A program made the position numbers and the translations under genes. This document shows positions 22,051-32,959 of a stretch of 64,000 nucleotides of DNA, piece after piece. Source of the DNA: Chara braunii (taxonomy: Eukaryota; Streptophyta; Charophyceae; Charales; Characeae); NCBI GenBank assembly GCA_003427395.1, contig BFEA01000080.1, positions 2,929,040 to 2,993,039 on the forward strand, in the 5' to 3' direction. Every line of letters starts with the position of its first letter. The stretch's first letter is position 1. A model generated the notes under the pieces. That model was not told the DNA's origin, did no database searches, and worked only from the letters and a program-made list of their open reading frames with translations.

Positions 22051-22177
22051 TTGGTGTCGTATTGGTGAAATGCTGCTTTTGGAACAGTGTGGTACGATCT
22101 GGCTTTCAATGTGATTGTGTAAGCTGAATATTGTCATCTCGCTATTGCTCGTTTTCCTTTCACATTAAATTCTTATT

Positions 22178-22519
22178 TTAAATTTGGTAAAAAATTTGGA
22201 TGTAACCGGGCTGTGGAGTTGGTTGTGGGGTGATATCTAGTGGTGCCCTCGATGTGTTTGGTCGTTGATGCCTTGCCCGTTGAGAACCCCACCTAATTTT
22301 ATAAGGGACGACGGACACGGTTTTCGATTTTTATAAAGACTTGAGCATTCCTTTAAAGAAAATAAATAAAAAGACTTGTCCAATTCATTTTTTTGCATAA
22401 CATAGTTTTTTGTAGGATTTTTTTTTTTTTTTTTTTTTTTGCCCGGGACGTTTCCTAGTCCTTGCACGGCTAGCCCGCCTGGGAAAATAGGGTGACCCGG
22501 GCGGGCCGATTGGTATCCT
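22178..22519 (+). mobile_element. MITE of the GCATAACATAG family, interrupted
   Basis: Contains AAATTTGGTAAAAAATTTGG then, after about 165 inserted bases, TTTGCATAACATAGTTTTTT. It ends GGGCCGATTGGTATCCTGG. These blocks, in the same order, define the copies at 62203-62464 and (inverted) 63700-63945. The left terminus is not clear. Confidence 0.55.
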
Positions 22520-22939
22520 GGTTTTAAACCCATTTAAAATTTAATTAAATTTGTTTAAATTAATTAAATTTGCTTTAAATCTATTTGCATTATTTAAATT
22601 TGTTTTAAATTTTAAATTTATTTAAAACCATATTAAATATTTTTAATTTATTAAATTTTATTTAAACAACCATAAATTAAAAAAAAAACATTTTTTTGAA
22701 TTAATTTATTTCAGAAGTTTCAAAATTTGATTTCAATTAATTCCCCTACAATCTTTCAAATTTTTCCTTTTAAAATGCATATACTGAAAAATCTGGCAAA
22801 ATTCACATATGTTTTTTTCTTCCATGACCCGCGCACCAAGACGTCTCTGCGCGCGGCCGCCTGGGCCAGTGAGAACGTCACTGCAGCCTCTGCCTCCACC
22901 GCTACTTCTACTTCCTCGCCCCCAGCCTCTCCCTCCACA
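22520..22939. other. AT-rich leader segment before gag
   Basis: TTTAAAT-rich repeats to about 22720, then an open frame joining gag. The frame is open from 22727, but gag-like sequence only begins with the ATG at 22940. Confidence 0.5.
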
Positions 22940-24555
22940 ATGGCGGATGGTTGCTCAAGCATCAACATGAGCGCTATTGACACCGCATCCATAGACAGCC
23001 TGCTTCGTGACCTCACGGCAAACCAACCCGCACCTGTAGTCACTCCCACCAACACCTCCGTACTCACCATGATGCAGTCCATGCAAGACATCATTTGTGC
23101 CCTCCAATCCTCTTTCGCCACCTTTATCTTTGGCCTTTCCAGTCGGATAGATAACATGGTACAAACATCGACCCCTTCCATCCAAGTGGTCACTACCACG
23201 ATTCCCACTTCCACATCAGGTTATAGTCTGGCCCCACGTCCTCTCTCCCCACTCCCACGCCCACCTCCACCGCTTCTACCTCCACTTCCACCGGTGGTCC
23301 ATCCGCCACTTCTATCTCCACTCCCATCTCCGGTCCATCCGCCACCCCAGTCTCTACCACCCCCATCCCAACGGTCACCACCGGCGTGTCCCACCCACCT
23401 CCTCCCTCCTCCACCCCTCTCATTGCCCAATTGCTGCACCATCCCCTCGACACGCAATTTGTACCCACACCTCCCCTCTCACAACCAATCTTTACCTCAT
23501 CCATCGTCACCTCCCTCCGGATGTCCACCTACTCCCAGGTCACCGCTATGCTACAGCCCGCTCTCCCCCAACATCCCCGAAATGCCCTCCTCCCAATAAA
23601 CCCCCAACATGACTTCACCCGCCTTGTTGACGCCTCACCGACCCTCGACTTCAACGCACTCGCTATCCATGTCCCTAGTTATGGCGAAGTCCCTCGCACA
23701 TTTCGGACCCATGACATTCCAACTTTTTTCGGTATCCCCAATGCGGATGTATCTCTCTTTCTCAGCCAACTCCAACAAGCTTTCTATCTCCACACCGTCC
23801 CCATTATCCACTGGCCAGTGGCTACACATAGCCGGTACAGGACTCCTTGCCAACGCCGCCCGCTGGTGGTTGTCGCCAACTGCCAATTCAGCGGCCAGGC
23901 CTCGCACTCCTTCCTCGAGTGGGCTACATTGATCACAACCACCTTCCGTCCACAAAAAACCGTCAATGGTTATATCGACCAATCCTGCCGCCTTCGCCGA
24001 AATGGCCCCACCGACCACTATGTCCAATATGTCCGCTCACTACGACAGCATATTCATGTCCACCTGATCGTCGACGACACTTTCATCTCCCGCCTCAAGT
24101 GAGTCTCCAACCGAGAAATCACCGTCTTCCTCGTCCATGAGCCCACCACAACCTTATCTGATCTTCTTTCCCGCATTCTCCAAATCGACAGTCTCCTCTC
24201 GACTCACAAGGCCTCCATCCCCTCAATCCCTTTTCGAACACGTTTCTTCCACAACATTGCTTCCGACGACACCCTCACCACCACGATGTCGGATGAGTTC
24301 TTCACACCCGACCCCGACACCAAGTCCACTTCTACCGACCCCCCATCTTTCCCCAAGGAGGAAGTCAACACCATCCATCTCCTCAAGATGGAGCGCGGGA
24401 ACCGCCAGGCTCGCACATCTTCTTCCTCGCCCCCTCGCTTAACGAAGCTCACCCCAAAGAAACGTGCCTGCCTCCAAACCAACAAAGGTTGTTTCTGGTG
24501 TCGTCAATTGGGCCACCAGCAAACCAGCTTCCCAAACACTGGCCAGTTCACCTGA
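22940..24555 (+). pseudogene. gag of the 11-kb chromovirus, frameshifted
   Basis: Structural polyprotein that would assemble the virus-like particle. It starts MADGCSSINMSAIDTASIDS and runs open to about residue 90, then passes through a Pro/Ser-rich linker in which the frame shifts. A capsid-like part follows (FFGIPNADVSLFLSQLQQAF; AARWWLS in a different frame). A zinc knuckle at about 24488-24530 reads CFWCRQLGHQQTSF: the pattern C-x2-C-x4-H is present but the last Cys is replaced by Phe (TTC). At least three frames are needed to read through, so it is a pseudogene. Confidence 0.75.
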
Positions 24556-25023
24556 GAGGCTCCCCGCTCCACGAACCTCAGCCCGTCGTATCCACCACCC
24601 CACCATCCACGACATCGGGACCCTCCTACACATGAACACCGTCCTCTTGCCTCTCGCGACCCCGCCCCGACATTGGCAACTAGTCAACCGGCCCCTCTAT
24701 TAGCATCGACGATCCGTCTGTCACCCCCACCTCCGGTGATACATACCCCACCGGATGGCACTCAGGCGTCTCAGTTTACTTCGCCCACCCACCTCCCGAT
24801 GACGTCGCTCACCCTGTCGGTCGAGCTCATCACTAGCACATGTCCCTCTACCCTTCTCCCTAATCACCTTCTCCGATGTTATTGAGGAATAAGCGCGACA
24901 CGACCGGCTCGTTAGACTAGGCACCGAACAGCGCCCCCTCAACCGCATGATTTATGTCGCTTAAGCCATAACCGCCCAATTCTAGCTCAAGTTCATATAT
25001 ATATATCCCGCGGCACATCGACA
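24556..25023 (+). other. gag-protease junction, degenerate
   Basis: No conserved motif readable; stops in all frames. It presumably held the gag-protease linker. Confidence 0.5.
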
Positions 25024-25399
25024 GTGAAGTTTCAGGCCCTCCTCGATGGCGGGGCTAACGACAACGTCATTACCCACGCCTGTGTCAGCAAAGCCGGTCT
25101 TCCCTCAACCAGCTTCGACTCCCCGATCACCATTTGCTTAGGGGACAAAGACTCAACTGTCATCATCAATCGCACAGTTCGCGAGGTCACCATGTCGGCT
25201 CCCTCCGCAGTCAGATCTCCTTCGGCGTCATGCACCTCATGTGCGACGTGGTCTTGGGAACTATCTGGATTGATCTCTACATGCCCTACTCTTTCTACCC
25301 CTCTTTCGTCCACCTCTTTTCACTCCGAACTCTACCCTTGACATCCCTTACATTCTTTCCCCTACCACGCCACCCCTCGTCTCCCCCCACCAAGTCCAC
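25024..25399 (+). pseudogene. Retropepsin-like aspartic protease fragment
   Basis: KFQALLDGGANDNVI carries the active-site D-x-G (DGG) typical of plant gypsy proteases. FDSPITICLGDKDS follows and then the frame is lost. Confidence 0.7.
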
Positions 25400-26330
25400 A
25401 TGTCTTGCCAACACCTTGACTCCACCTACTATTGCCTCGTCACCGACCGCGAGCGTCCTGAGGACTTGATTCCAACGGACAAACCCGACCAAGCCCCCCC
25501 ATCCGGCCCTCACATCACCTCTCTCCTCTTAGAATCCAAGGACATTTTCCCCGAGTCCTTGCCTGCTGGCTTGCCACCCGATCACGGTGCATTTCACACA
25601 ATCGACCTCGAACCCGACCATTCTCCTCTTTACCGCCCTCCGTACCAGCTCTCCGTCCCCGAGGCCAAAGAGATGAAGCGCCAACTCCATGAACTCCTTG
25701 AAAAACAATTCATTAAGCCTAGCTCATCCCCCTTCAGAACCAGTTGTCTATTCGTAAAAAAGGGCGGCACCTCGGAGCTCCGCATGTGCACAGACTACCG
25801 CGCCTTGAACCGGATCACTATCAAGAACAAGTATCCACTCCACCGGATATCCGAACTTCTTGATCACCTCTGCGGAGCCAAATACTTCACCAAGATTGAC
25901 CTCCGCAGTGACTTCCACCAGATCCACATTCGTGAGGAAGATACCCATAAGACCGCCTTCCCCTCTCACTTTGGGCATTACGAGTTCCTAGTGATGTCTT
26001 TCGGCCTCACAAATGCCCCAGCGACCTTCCAGTCCACCATGAACCATGTCTTATGCGATCTCCTCGAAGTTTGTGTCGTGATCTACCTCAACAACATCCT
26101 TGTCTTCAGTCCCACCTTCAAGTCTAACCTTCAGCACATCGAGAACGTACTTTCTATCCTCCACGAGCAAAAGTTCTACGCTAAGCTTAGCAAATGCACT
26201 TTTGCCGCTTCGAGCGTGGACTACCTTGGCTACATTGTCTCTATTGATGGTATCCGTATGAACCCCTCGAAGGTCGTCGCTCTCATTGAGTTCCCACCTT
26301 GCTCCAACTTCGGTCATTCATTGGACTCGC
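25400..26330 (+). pseudogene. Reverse transcriptase of the 11-kb chromovirus, catalytically dead
   Basis: RNA-directed DNA polymerase domain, open over about 300 codons. Recognisable in order: HTIDLEPDHSPLYRPPYQLS, KRQLHELLEKQFIKPSSSPF, LRMCTDYRALNRITIKNKYP, KIDLRSDFHQIHI, FGLTNAPATFQSTMN, and YLNNILVFS at 26084-26110. The catalytic pair normally written YLDD reads YLNN (AAC AAC at 26090-26095), and the SGYH-type turn reads SDFH. The frame shifts near 26300 into RNase H. Length and motif order match the family; the missing aspartates mean it cannot polymerise. Confidence 0.9.
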
Positions 26331-26852
26331 TAACTACTACCGCCCCTTCATCCAAAACTTTTCCGACACCGCCTATCCACTCCATGAGCTCACCCTCGCC
26401 ATTGAGTCCTTCACATGGACCGAACGCCGCCAAATCGCACCTGTGCCCCTGTTCTCAAGATCGCTGGCCCTTCTTGTCATTTCTACGTTACCATCGATGC
26501 TTCGGACTTTGCCCTCAGCGCCATTCTTTCCCAACATCTCCCTCGCGACCCCCCAACCATCAAGGTTCCCCCCACAAGATCCGAAGCACCTCCCGGCGAG
26601 TACCCTATCACATTCGCGAGTAAGGAGCTCATCGCTGTTGAGATTAACTATCCCTCCAATGAGAAGGAACTCCTTGTTGTCATCTATGCCCTTAAAGTCT
26701 GGCGCCCTTGCCTCGATGGCCAGTACTTTACCTTTCGCATTGACAACACCGTATTTTCACCAAAAAGGATATCACCCCTCGCCCAATTTATTTTCACCAT
26801 CTGCCGTACTCCCCACAAGACCAATCGTGTTGCCGATGCCCTCTCTCGCTGA
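26299..26852 (+). pseudogene. RNase H domain of the 11-kb chromovirus, frameshifted
   Basis: RSFIGLANYYRPFIQNFSDT (connection) is followed after a frame change by FYVTIDASDFALSAILSQHL, YPITFASKELIAVEINYPSN, EKELLVVIYALKVWRPCLDG and KTNRVADALSR. The usual TDH reads IDN. Confidence 0.85.
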
Positions 26853-26888
26853 CCCGATCATAAGCCCCTTGAGAAAGTCTTTGCTGCC

Positions 26889-28137
26889 ATGACGCACGTC
26901 AACCTCCCCCAATCTCTCCAACATCGTTTCATCCGTGGCTACGCCTCCTGCCCCGACTTCGCCCCTACCTACATCAAAGTCCGCGACCTTGACATTGTCT
27001 CTAACTACTCCCTCATCGACCATCTCCTCTACATCAACACCAAAAGAACTCGCCGCCTTTACATCCCTTCCGCCCGTGGTCTCCGTACCCAGTTTTTGGT
27101 TGAACACCACGACGCCAAGGCTGTCGGACACCTCGGTTTCCAGAAAACCTTTGACAATATCTCCCATTCAAGTTACTTCTACTAGCCCTCACTCCTTGTC
27201 AACGATAAAGCCTACATCCGTTCTTGCCCTACTTGCCAAGCCGTCAATCCCTCCAACCAAGCCAAGGCTGACAAACTTCAGTCTCTCCTCGTACCCGCAC
27301 ACAGCTGACAATTTGTCTCCATGGACTTCGTTTGTGGTCTCCCCACGACCGACCATGGTCACAATTGCTTCTATGTCGTTGTCTCAAGTTGTTTGCCGCC
27401 TTACCAAGCACGCCCATTTCATCCCTTGCACCACCACTTGCCAAGCCAAGGACGTCGCATAACTCTTCTTCGACCATGTCACCCGTCATCACCGTCTCCG
27501 CGAAAATATCATCAGCGATCGCGACTCTGGATTCCTCTCACAGTTCTGGAGAAACCTCTTCAAGGGATATGGGACCACCCTCAAGTACAGCACCGCCTTT
27601 CCACCCCCAGACTGATGGTCAGACATAGAAGATGAACGATACTCTCCAGTGCATCCTCCGAAAGTATTGTTACCCCATCAGCACGACTGGGACCAGCTCC
27701 TTTTTGCTGTCGAGATCGCCTACAACAACGTTGTCTGCCCCTCCATTGGCCCTTTCTACCTTGACCTTGGCTACCGTCCTCGCCTGCCCTCTGACTTCTT
27801 GCTCCCCTCGCAGCTCAACCCATCTACTCCCTGCCCCTCTCTCAATGAATGGGTTGCCACAATGAACCGCCTCCTAAGAGAAGCTACCGAATCTATTCAG
27901 CGAACTCAGGAACAACAAGCCAAGCAAACGAACAAACATCGTTGTGACGTCACTTTCCATGTTGGGGACAAAGTCTGGCTCTCCGCCAAACGCTTTGATC
28001 CCGAACAAGGTTTGTCCAAGAAACTCTCGAACAAGTGTCTCGGTCCATTCCTCGTCATCGAGAAAACATCCGCTGTAAATTACAAGCTCCAACTCCCTCC
28101 TGACATGAACCACATCCATCCTGTTTTGAATGTATAA
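26889..28137 (+). pseudogene. Integrase of the 11-kb chromovirus, several stops
   Basis: DNA integration domain. The HHCC zinc finger reads EHHDAKAVGHLGFQKT ... SCPTCQAVN with a TAG between. The core starts FVSMDFVCGLPTT (first Asp) after a TGA near 27306. A DGQT-TAG-KMN segment lies near 27612-27637. The C-terminal part reads DWDQLLFAVEIAYNNVVCPS, LGYRPRLPSDFLLPSQL, KHRCDVTFHVGDKVWLSAKR and GPFLVIEKTSAVNYKLQLPP then IHPVLNV at the stop (28135). At least three stops and two frameshifts are present. Confidence 0.85.
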
Positions 28138-28217
28138 TACTTGAAAGAATTCGACGAATCACCTCCTCAGTTCTCTAATCGCCCTCAGCCTCGTCCAGCA
28201 TGCTTCCCACCGGTCCT

Positions 28218-28376
28218 GAATTCTTTGTGGAGTCAATCATCGGCCGTAGAACAACTCAAGTATCCAACCACCCCGAGCCTATCACATAATACAAATTAAA
28301 ATGGGCAGGATACCCAGACGAAGAATCAACATGGGAACCTCTTGCAAATCTAAAGAACACCATGAAACTCGTCAGT
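28218..28376 (+). pseudogene. Canonical chromodomain at the pol C-terminus
   Basis: In a frame shifted from integrase: EFFVESIIGRRTTQVSN, a stop, then YKLKWAGYPDEESTWEPLAN. The VESI, KWAGYPDEESTWEP and following motifs match chromodomains that guide chromovirus integration to heterochromatin. The domain is readable but is separated from integrase by a frameshift and is broken by one TAA. Confidence 0.85.
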
Positions 28377-29079
28377 GCCTATGATCGTACCCACCCTGTC
28401 TCATAGCTATCTACTTGCGTACGCCTCGACCTGTACATACCTACTCTACACACACCACCCCTGAACCCAGCCTAACCCCTACCCTTGATCTTAATCTGTC
28501 GCTGTCTGATCCTCCCTTGGCTCAGCCCAGTCCTTCCCATTTGTCCTCTACCACACTCTCTGTCTCTCTTGACCAATGGTTGTGGACCTGCTTGACGCCG
28601 ACGATAAAGGATCTAATGGCAAGCGCACAAGGATGATGACCTGCTGCCTCATGATCATGAAGATAATGCAGCTGGTTTGACCACCATGTTGTTTCCTTGG
28701 CTGGCATCTGGACTCGCGGACTTACTGGAGCAACGGCATGTGATCTGGACCTTTGCATCAGTTTGCGATTTCCTTGCTACTGGATCAGACCTCCTTGCAG
28801 TTCATGAACCGGACACACTCCAACACTTGGGCTTTGGACACCTCTACTCCTACTTCGCTTTCCCGCAGCTTGGACATTCGACAACTACCTGTTGCAGCAA
28901 TGAAGACCGGTTCTCTCACCTACCCTGGATCTGATCAAGACCTCCGAAGACCTTCCTCAAGACATTTTTCACATTTTGACACTTTGTTACAGACCTGAGA
29001 CTTTGTTTTCCCCAGATTCCTCAGACACCCCAGCCCTTGAGCATTGAACGAACTATTTTTCTTTTTCTTTTTCTCAAAC
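28377..29079. other. Noncoding 3' internal region of the chromovirus
   Basis: No conserved domain beyond the chromodomain. Confidence 0.5.
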
Positions 29080-29415
29080 CTGACAACCTATAACCTTGTA
29101 GAACGTCAATAGGACTGCCCTGTTACTTGCAGAATCTCAATAGGATCACCCTGTTACTTGAACATTGTTACCCTCAACCTTGTAGAACTTCAATAGGATT
29201 ACCCTGTTACCTAAACATTGCTACCCTCACCCTCGTAGAACCTTTATAGGATTACCCTGTTACTTGAGCATTGATTCCCTCATCCCCGCAGAACATTAAT
29301 AGTATTGCACTGTTTCCTGTTACTTCAACCTTGTAGCACCTCAACTACCCTGTTACCTGAACATTTATACCTTCACCCTTGTTGAACATCAGTAAGATTA
29401 CCTTGTTACTTGCAT
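29080..29415. repeat. Degenerate tandem repeat of about 60 bp
   Basis: Five to six units built on CTTGTAGAAC, TCAATAGGATTACCCTGTTA and CTTGAACATTG lie between the chromodomain and the polypurine tract. Confidence 0.85.
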
Positions 29416-29488
29416 TACTCCCCCTTTCCTTTTCTGACCAGTGATCGGCCCCGCCCCGTCCTTCACAGTTGTCGGGAAGTTGCCTTCC

Positions 29489-29503
29489 AGAGGGAGGGGA
29501 TAG
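29489..29503 (+). other. Polypurine tract of the chromovirus
   Basis: AGAGGGAGGGGATAG directly before the 3' LTR start TGTTATG. Confidence 0.85.
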
Positions 29504-30047
29504 TGTTATGCACTCAGCCAGAGGTTGTCAGGTTTGAGAAAAAGAAAAAGAAAAATAGTTCGTTCAATGCTCAAGGGCTCCCTGGTTTGCGGGTTACCAC
29601 CCGCCAGGCTGCTATTTCATTTCTGGGTCTCTGTTCTCAGGCCCCTGACTGTTGACGCCCGTTCTTAAATTCCTCTTTTGTCACTTTCAGATTTCGATAC
29701 TTGGCGCCATCCGGCATTCTGGCGCCCAGACTCAGACCTTCGATTTTCAGTTCAGCCCTGAGGCAAATTGCACTTCTGCCCTAGGGACTGAACTTGAGTC
29801 CGGTAATTAAGACCGGACTCAAGCCCAGCACGGGCAACCAGTTTTCAGCTACTGTACTTGCTTTGTGTGACTTACCTCTCCGGCATCGAGATTTGAAGAC
29901 TTCGACTTTGAGACTCCGCTACTTTGTCTGTGTCCGTCGAATCCGTCCGTCTTGTCGAGTGAGTGAGTGTGTCTGTGTGCTCTCACTATCTCTCCCTCTC
30001 CTCTCCTTCCTCTCTCTCTCTCTCTCTTCTGCCTCTTGCTTGTTACA
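29504..30047 (+). mobile_element. 3' LTR of the 11-kb chromovirus
   Basis: Starts TGTTATGCACTCAGCC and ends CTTGTTACA (544 bp), then AGCAT. It shares blocks with 19066-19507 and has an extra central segment around 29670-29850. Contains an interrupted CT tract near the 3' end. Confidence 0.88.
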
Positions 30048-30052
30048 AGCAT
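30048..30052 (+). other. Target-site duplication AGCAT (right)
   Basis: Exact repeat of 19061-19065. Confidence 0.85.
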
Positions 30053-30734
30053 GGAAGAAAATGACCTGGGCCACAAGAAAAACAATTGTGCCATCCCAAA
30101 TTTTCTAACCATCTGGACCGGGATTCAGACACCTGGACTGGACACCGAACTCCGGTCAGTCCGGATCCCTGTCCCGGTGTCCGTATTGTAGCCATGGAAT
30201 GAACACGGTGGTGTTTTTTGCAAGGTGTATTGGAAAATGAAGAAATATGTAAACGAGATCCGAAAATCGATATGATTTCTTACATCGAGTTTGGATAAGA
30301 CATTGTCCGGATGTGGTGTGGGTTTCAGATGGTGCCCTGTTTACGGAAATGAACCTGGGGTCGCAGGCAGCCGCGTCAATGGAAGTTGACTCGTCGCGGT
30401 CAGCCTCCACACTATGACAAGACCTGCACCGATCAAAGACAACGGTCTGCTAGAGTCAACACCCTGTTTGGCTTTCCCTTGGGCCGAGCCAACGGAAAAG
30501 ACGGCTCGACAATTCAGCCTCATGGAAGTCGGATCACGGCTTTGGGCTGAACCGTCGCGTCCACAATGGCCAAATTAGTGGGGCCCAGTCCAAACGGCGT
30601 TGAAAACGGACCAAGGGTCAGTGAGAAAAATGGAGTTGACCACTTGGGACCAGACTGACATGGCCTTGTCGGGAAAGGCACAACCCAAAATGGTCAAAGG
30701 AACATGGGATTGGACCCTTGTAATATTTAGGAGG
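30053..30734. other. No gene seen
   Basis: Mixed sequence; a CCGGA-rich stretch near 30115-30185 resembles 17980-18090. No coding region recognised. Confidence 0.4.
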
Positions 30735-30980
30735 TGTTCGTTCTATTTTTAGGAGGGGACCAACCCTTCGTATTCCAAGGTTGGGCCTGTCCCAGTTTCG
30801 TTCTATTTTTAGCGCAGGCCTGGTCAATTTTTAGAATGGGACCGACCCTTCGTATTCCAAGGTTGGGCCTGTCCCAGTCCCACGTTATTCCTAGTGCAGG
30901 CCTGGTCTATTTTTAGCGCAGGCCCATGCTACTTTTAGAGCAAGCCCGTGCTAATTTTAGCGCGGGCCCCTGACTGTTCA
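30735..30980. repeat. Tandem repeat of about 82 bp
   Basis: CCCTTCGTATTCCAAGGTTG and GGCCTGTCCCAG occur at 30763 and again 82 bases on. TATTTTTAGCGCAGGCCTGG-like units recur up to 30980. Confidence 0.8.
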
Positions 30981-31090
30981 TATTCCAAGATCGGGACTGG
31001 TTCTCATTTTAGCGTAGGCCTGGCCTTATTTTAGCACCAGCCCCGACCATGGGACTGCAGCACTTGGGCCCGATCATCCAGCCTCTCCGC

Positions 31091-31098
31091 TATAAAAG
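31091..31098 (+). promoter_or_regulatory. TATA box inside a palindrome
   Basis: TATAAAAG flanked by CCTCTCC (left) and GGAGAGG (right), a 7-bp inverted repeat. An ATG at 31201 opens a short frame with a GTAAGG donor-like sequence, but no gene is recognised. It may be the promoter of an LTR or a host gene. Confidence 0.4.
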
Positions 31099-31618
31099 GA
31101 GAGGCTGTGTCACTCATTTGACGTGCTGCTGTGTCACTCATTAGACATACTTGTTGGATTAGACATACTTGTTGGAATAGAGACACGCTGGTGGAGCAAC
31201 ATGGAGGAAGGGAGGGGGCAAGAGCGAGATCAAGGCAAGCAAAAGAGAGGTAAGGAAAGGGGGTGGGGCTGTTTGCGCAGGTGGAGTGACCCAAATTCCC
31301 ATTCGGGCTGCTGCCCTCCCACTGTCTATTCCCCTGCCCCCTCTCCTTTTCTCCATTCACTCCCTTCATCTCCCTTTTTTTGCTGCTCTCTTCTCTCCCT
31401 CTCTCTCGTCTCATTAATAGAGTCACTTAGTTGTTGTGGCTGCATAGACCTTAGTGATAGCTGCTCCCTCCCCGTTGGAATCATGGGAGCATAGGCACCC
31501 TGATAGTTATGCAAAGCGTCACGTGCCATAGTCGCACGGGGCTTGCCTACCACAAGAGAACTACCACTGCCAAAAGGGTTGTGCCACACCCAAAGTGATT
31601 ATTTATTCTTTACTTTTA
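31099..31618. other. No gene seen downstream of the TATA box
   Basis: Purine-rich then CT-rich sequence without a recognisable product. Confidence 0.4.
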
Positions 31619-31810
31619 TTTTTCTGTGATCAGCCTTTGATTGGCTGATCACACACACTTGTGGGCAGCAGCACCCAGGCCCGAACTCCTAAGTGAAGGC
31701 CAAGAGTGGCACATTATTTATTTTCCTGCGATCATCGTTTGATTGGCTGATCACACACACTTGAGGGCAGCGCCACCCAGGCCCTAAGTGAAGGCCAAGA
31801 GTGGCACACC
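31619..31810. repeat. Tandem duplication of about 100 bp
   Basis: Both copies contain TTTGATTGGCTGATCACACA and CTAAGTGAAGGCCAAGAGTG (about 31635-31710 and 31738-31805). Confidence 0.85.
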
Positions 31811-31818
31811 GCTGCCTG

Positions 31819-32890
31819 TGCAAGGAATATGAGTGTGAAACATATACAGAAAACCACGTTGCGAAATCACACAGTTGTCCAGGTAGTCACGTTTAAGCAG
31901 AGAGTACAAAATGCACCGAGAAACCATCCATATAGAGCAATACAATGAAGTAATGAGCCAATGTTCAAGCCCGTAGGCCACACCAACACAGTATCTAAAG
32001 TCGCTCCTATCTGTCTGGCGCCCAGCGCCCAGCCTACTCTACCCGACTATCCTACCTACAGCTGGATCACGCAACAGGCTCACTTTGACTCTCGAAGACC
32101 AGTGTACATAACTGTCAACACCATAGCCGACCTCTCTTCATGCACCACGTATGTATCTCGTCACCCTCAATCAGACCTTAATTACCCACACGCCTCCTTC
32201 CCTGAAGACCACCTGATCGCCCTCCTGCCCCCTGGCGCCCAGCAGCCCGTCTATGGCTGCCCGCACCCTGCTGCCCAGCAGCGCCCCACCTCACCACTAC
32301 GCGCCCCGTCAGCAGCGCAGCATCAAGCGAGAGTGCAGCAGCACTTCCGCATCACCTGCACTGGCCAGAATGCCTGGCCTGGGCTGCCTCACTTCTTTTA
32401 TGGAAGTGGCAGCCTCCTGGATGCTGTGTGTGGCCTGGCTGGAAGCTTCCAGTAGCTTCCGGTTGGGCCTCAGACCCTGCGCCCAGGCCCGAGACTACAG
32501 TTGAGGGCCTGGGCCCTTTTCAATTGGGCATGGCCTGAGTCTCCGGACTTGGGTTGTTTGCTGCATTTGTGCAGGGCTCCCAGGCAGGTGCATCGGCAGT
32601 ACTGCTTTTCCAAAGACCGATGGCCGGCTTCCCAATGTATCAGCCCTATGTGCCCAGGCGCAACTGTCAAGGCCTGGGCCAACTGTATGACGCAGCTTAG
32701 TAAGGCTCACGCGTCTACCCAACCAATTGGCGTGCTGCGAGAGCCTGAATACCCACATATGGAAATGTCGAATTTTGGCCTCTGACAAATATCCAGGCCT
32801 GCCTTCACTTAGGGAGGGCGCTCGGCTTGCTTGGGGCCTTAGCCCAGAACATGTGATGTCTGATAGGGCCCCTTGGGCTTGTTCCTCACA
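31819..32890 (-). mobile_element. 3' LTR of minus-strand gypsy (element II)
   Basis: On the minus strand, starts TGTGAGGAACAAGCCC directly after a purine tract. It contains a CCATAAAAGA TATA-like box near 32395 and GATGCGGAAGTGCTGCTGC shared with the LTRs at 2645-4300 and 40975-41790. The end is placed at CCTTGCA (31819), but this boundary is not confirmed by a target duplication. Confidence 0.5.
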
Positions 32891-32908
32891 TTCCATCCCC
32901 CTTAGCTT
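32891..32908 (-). other. Polypurine tract of element II
   Basis: Minus strand AAGCTAAGGGGGATGGAA directly before the LTR's TGTG. Confidence 0.65.
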
Positions 32909-32959
32909 CGGAAGTCCGTTGAGATGCTCCATGCTGGTGCTTTCCCCTTCAGTTTCTTC

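Larger units (their letters stand above)
19066..30047 (+). mobile_element. Complete but decayed Ty3/gypsy chromovirus, about 11 kb
   Basis: Two LTRs in direct orientation (start TGTTACGGACTCAGCC / TGTTATGCACTCAGCC), a primer binding site after the first, gag, protease, RT, RNase H, integrase and chromodomain in that order, a polypurine tract before the second LTR, and flanking AGCAT duplications. Order and chromodomain place it in the chromovirus branch of Ty3/gypsy. It is non-functional: every ORF has frameshifts or stops, and RT lacks its aspartates. The leader (19508-22940) is unusually long and holds a nested LTR, an inverted-repeat array and a MITE. A CT microsatellite in the 5' LTR contains an N, so the LTR length is uncertain. 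Confidence 0.9.

Noticed and set aside
23386-24102. Independent proline-rich gene overlapping the gag frame
   Set aside because: It is the frameshifted continuation of gag; capsid-like motifs continue through it.
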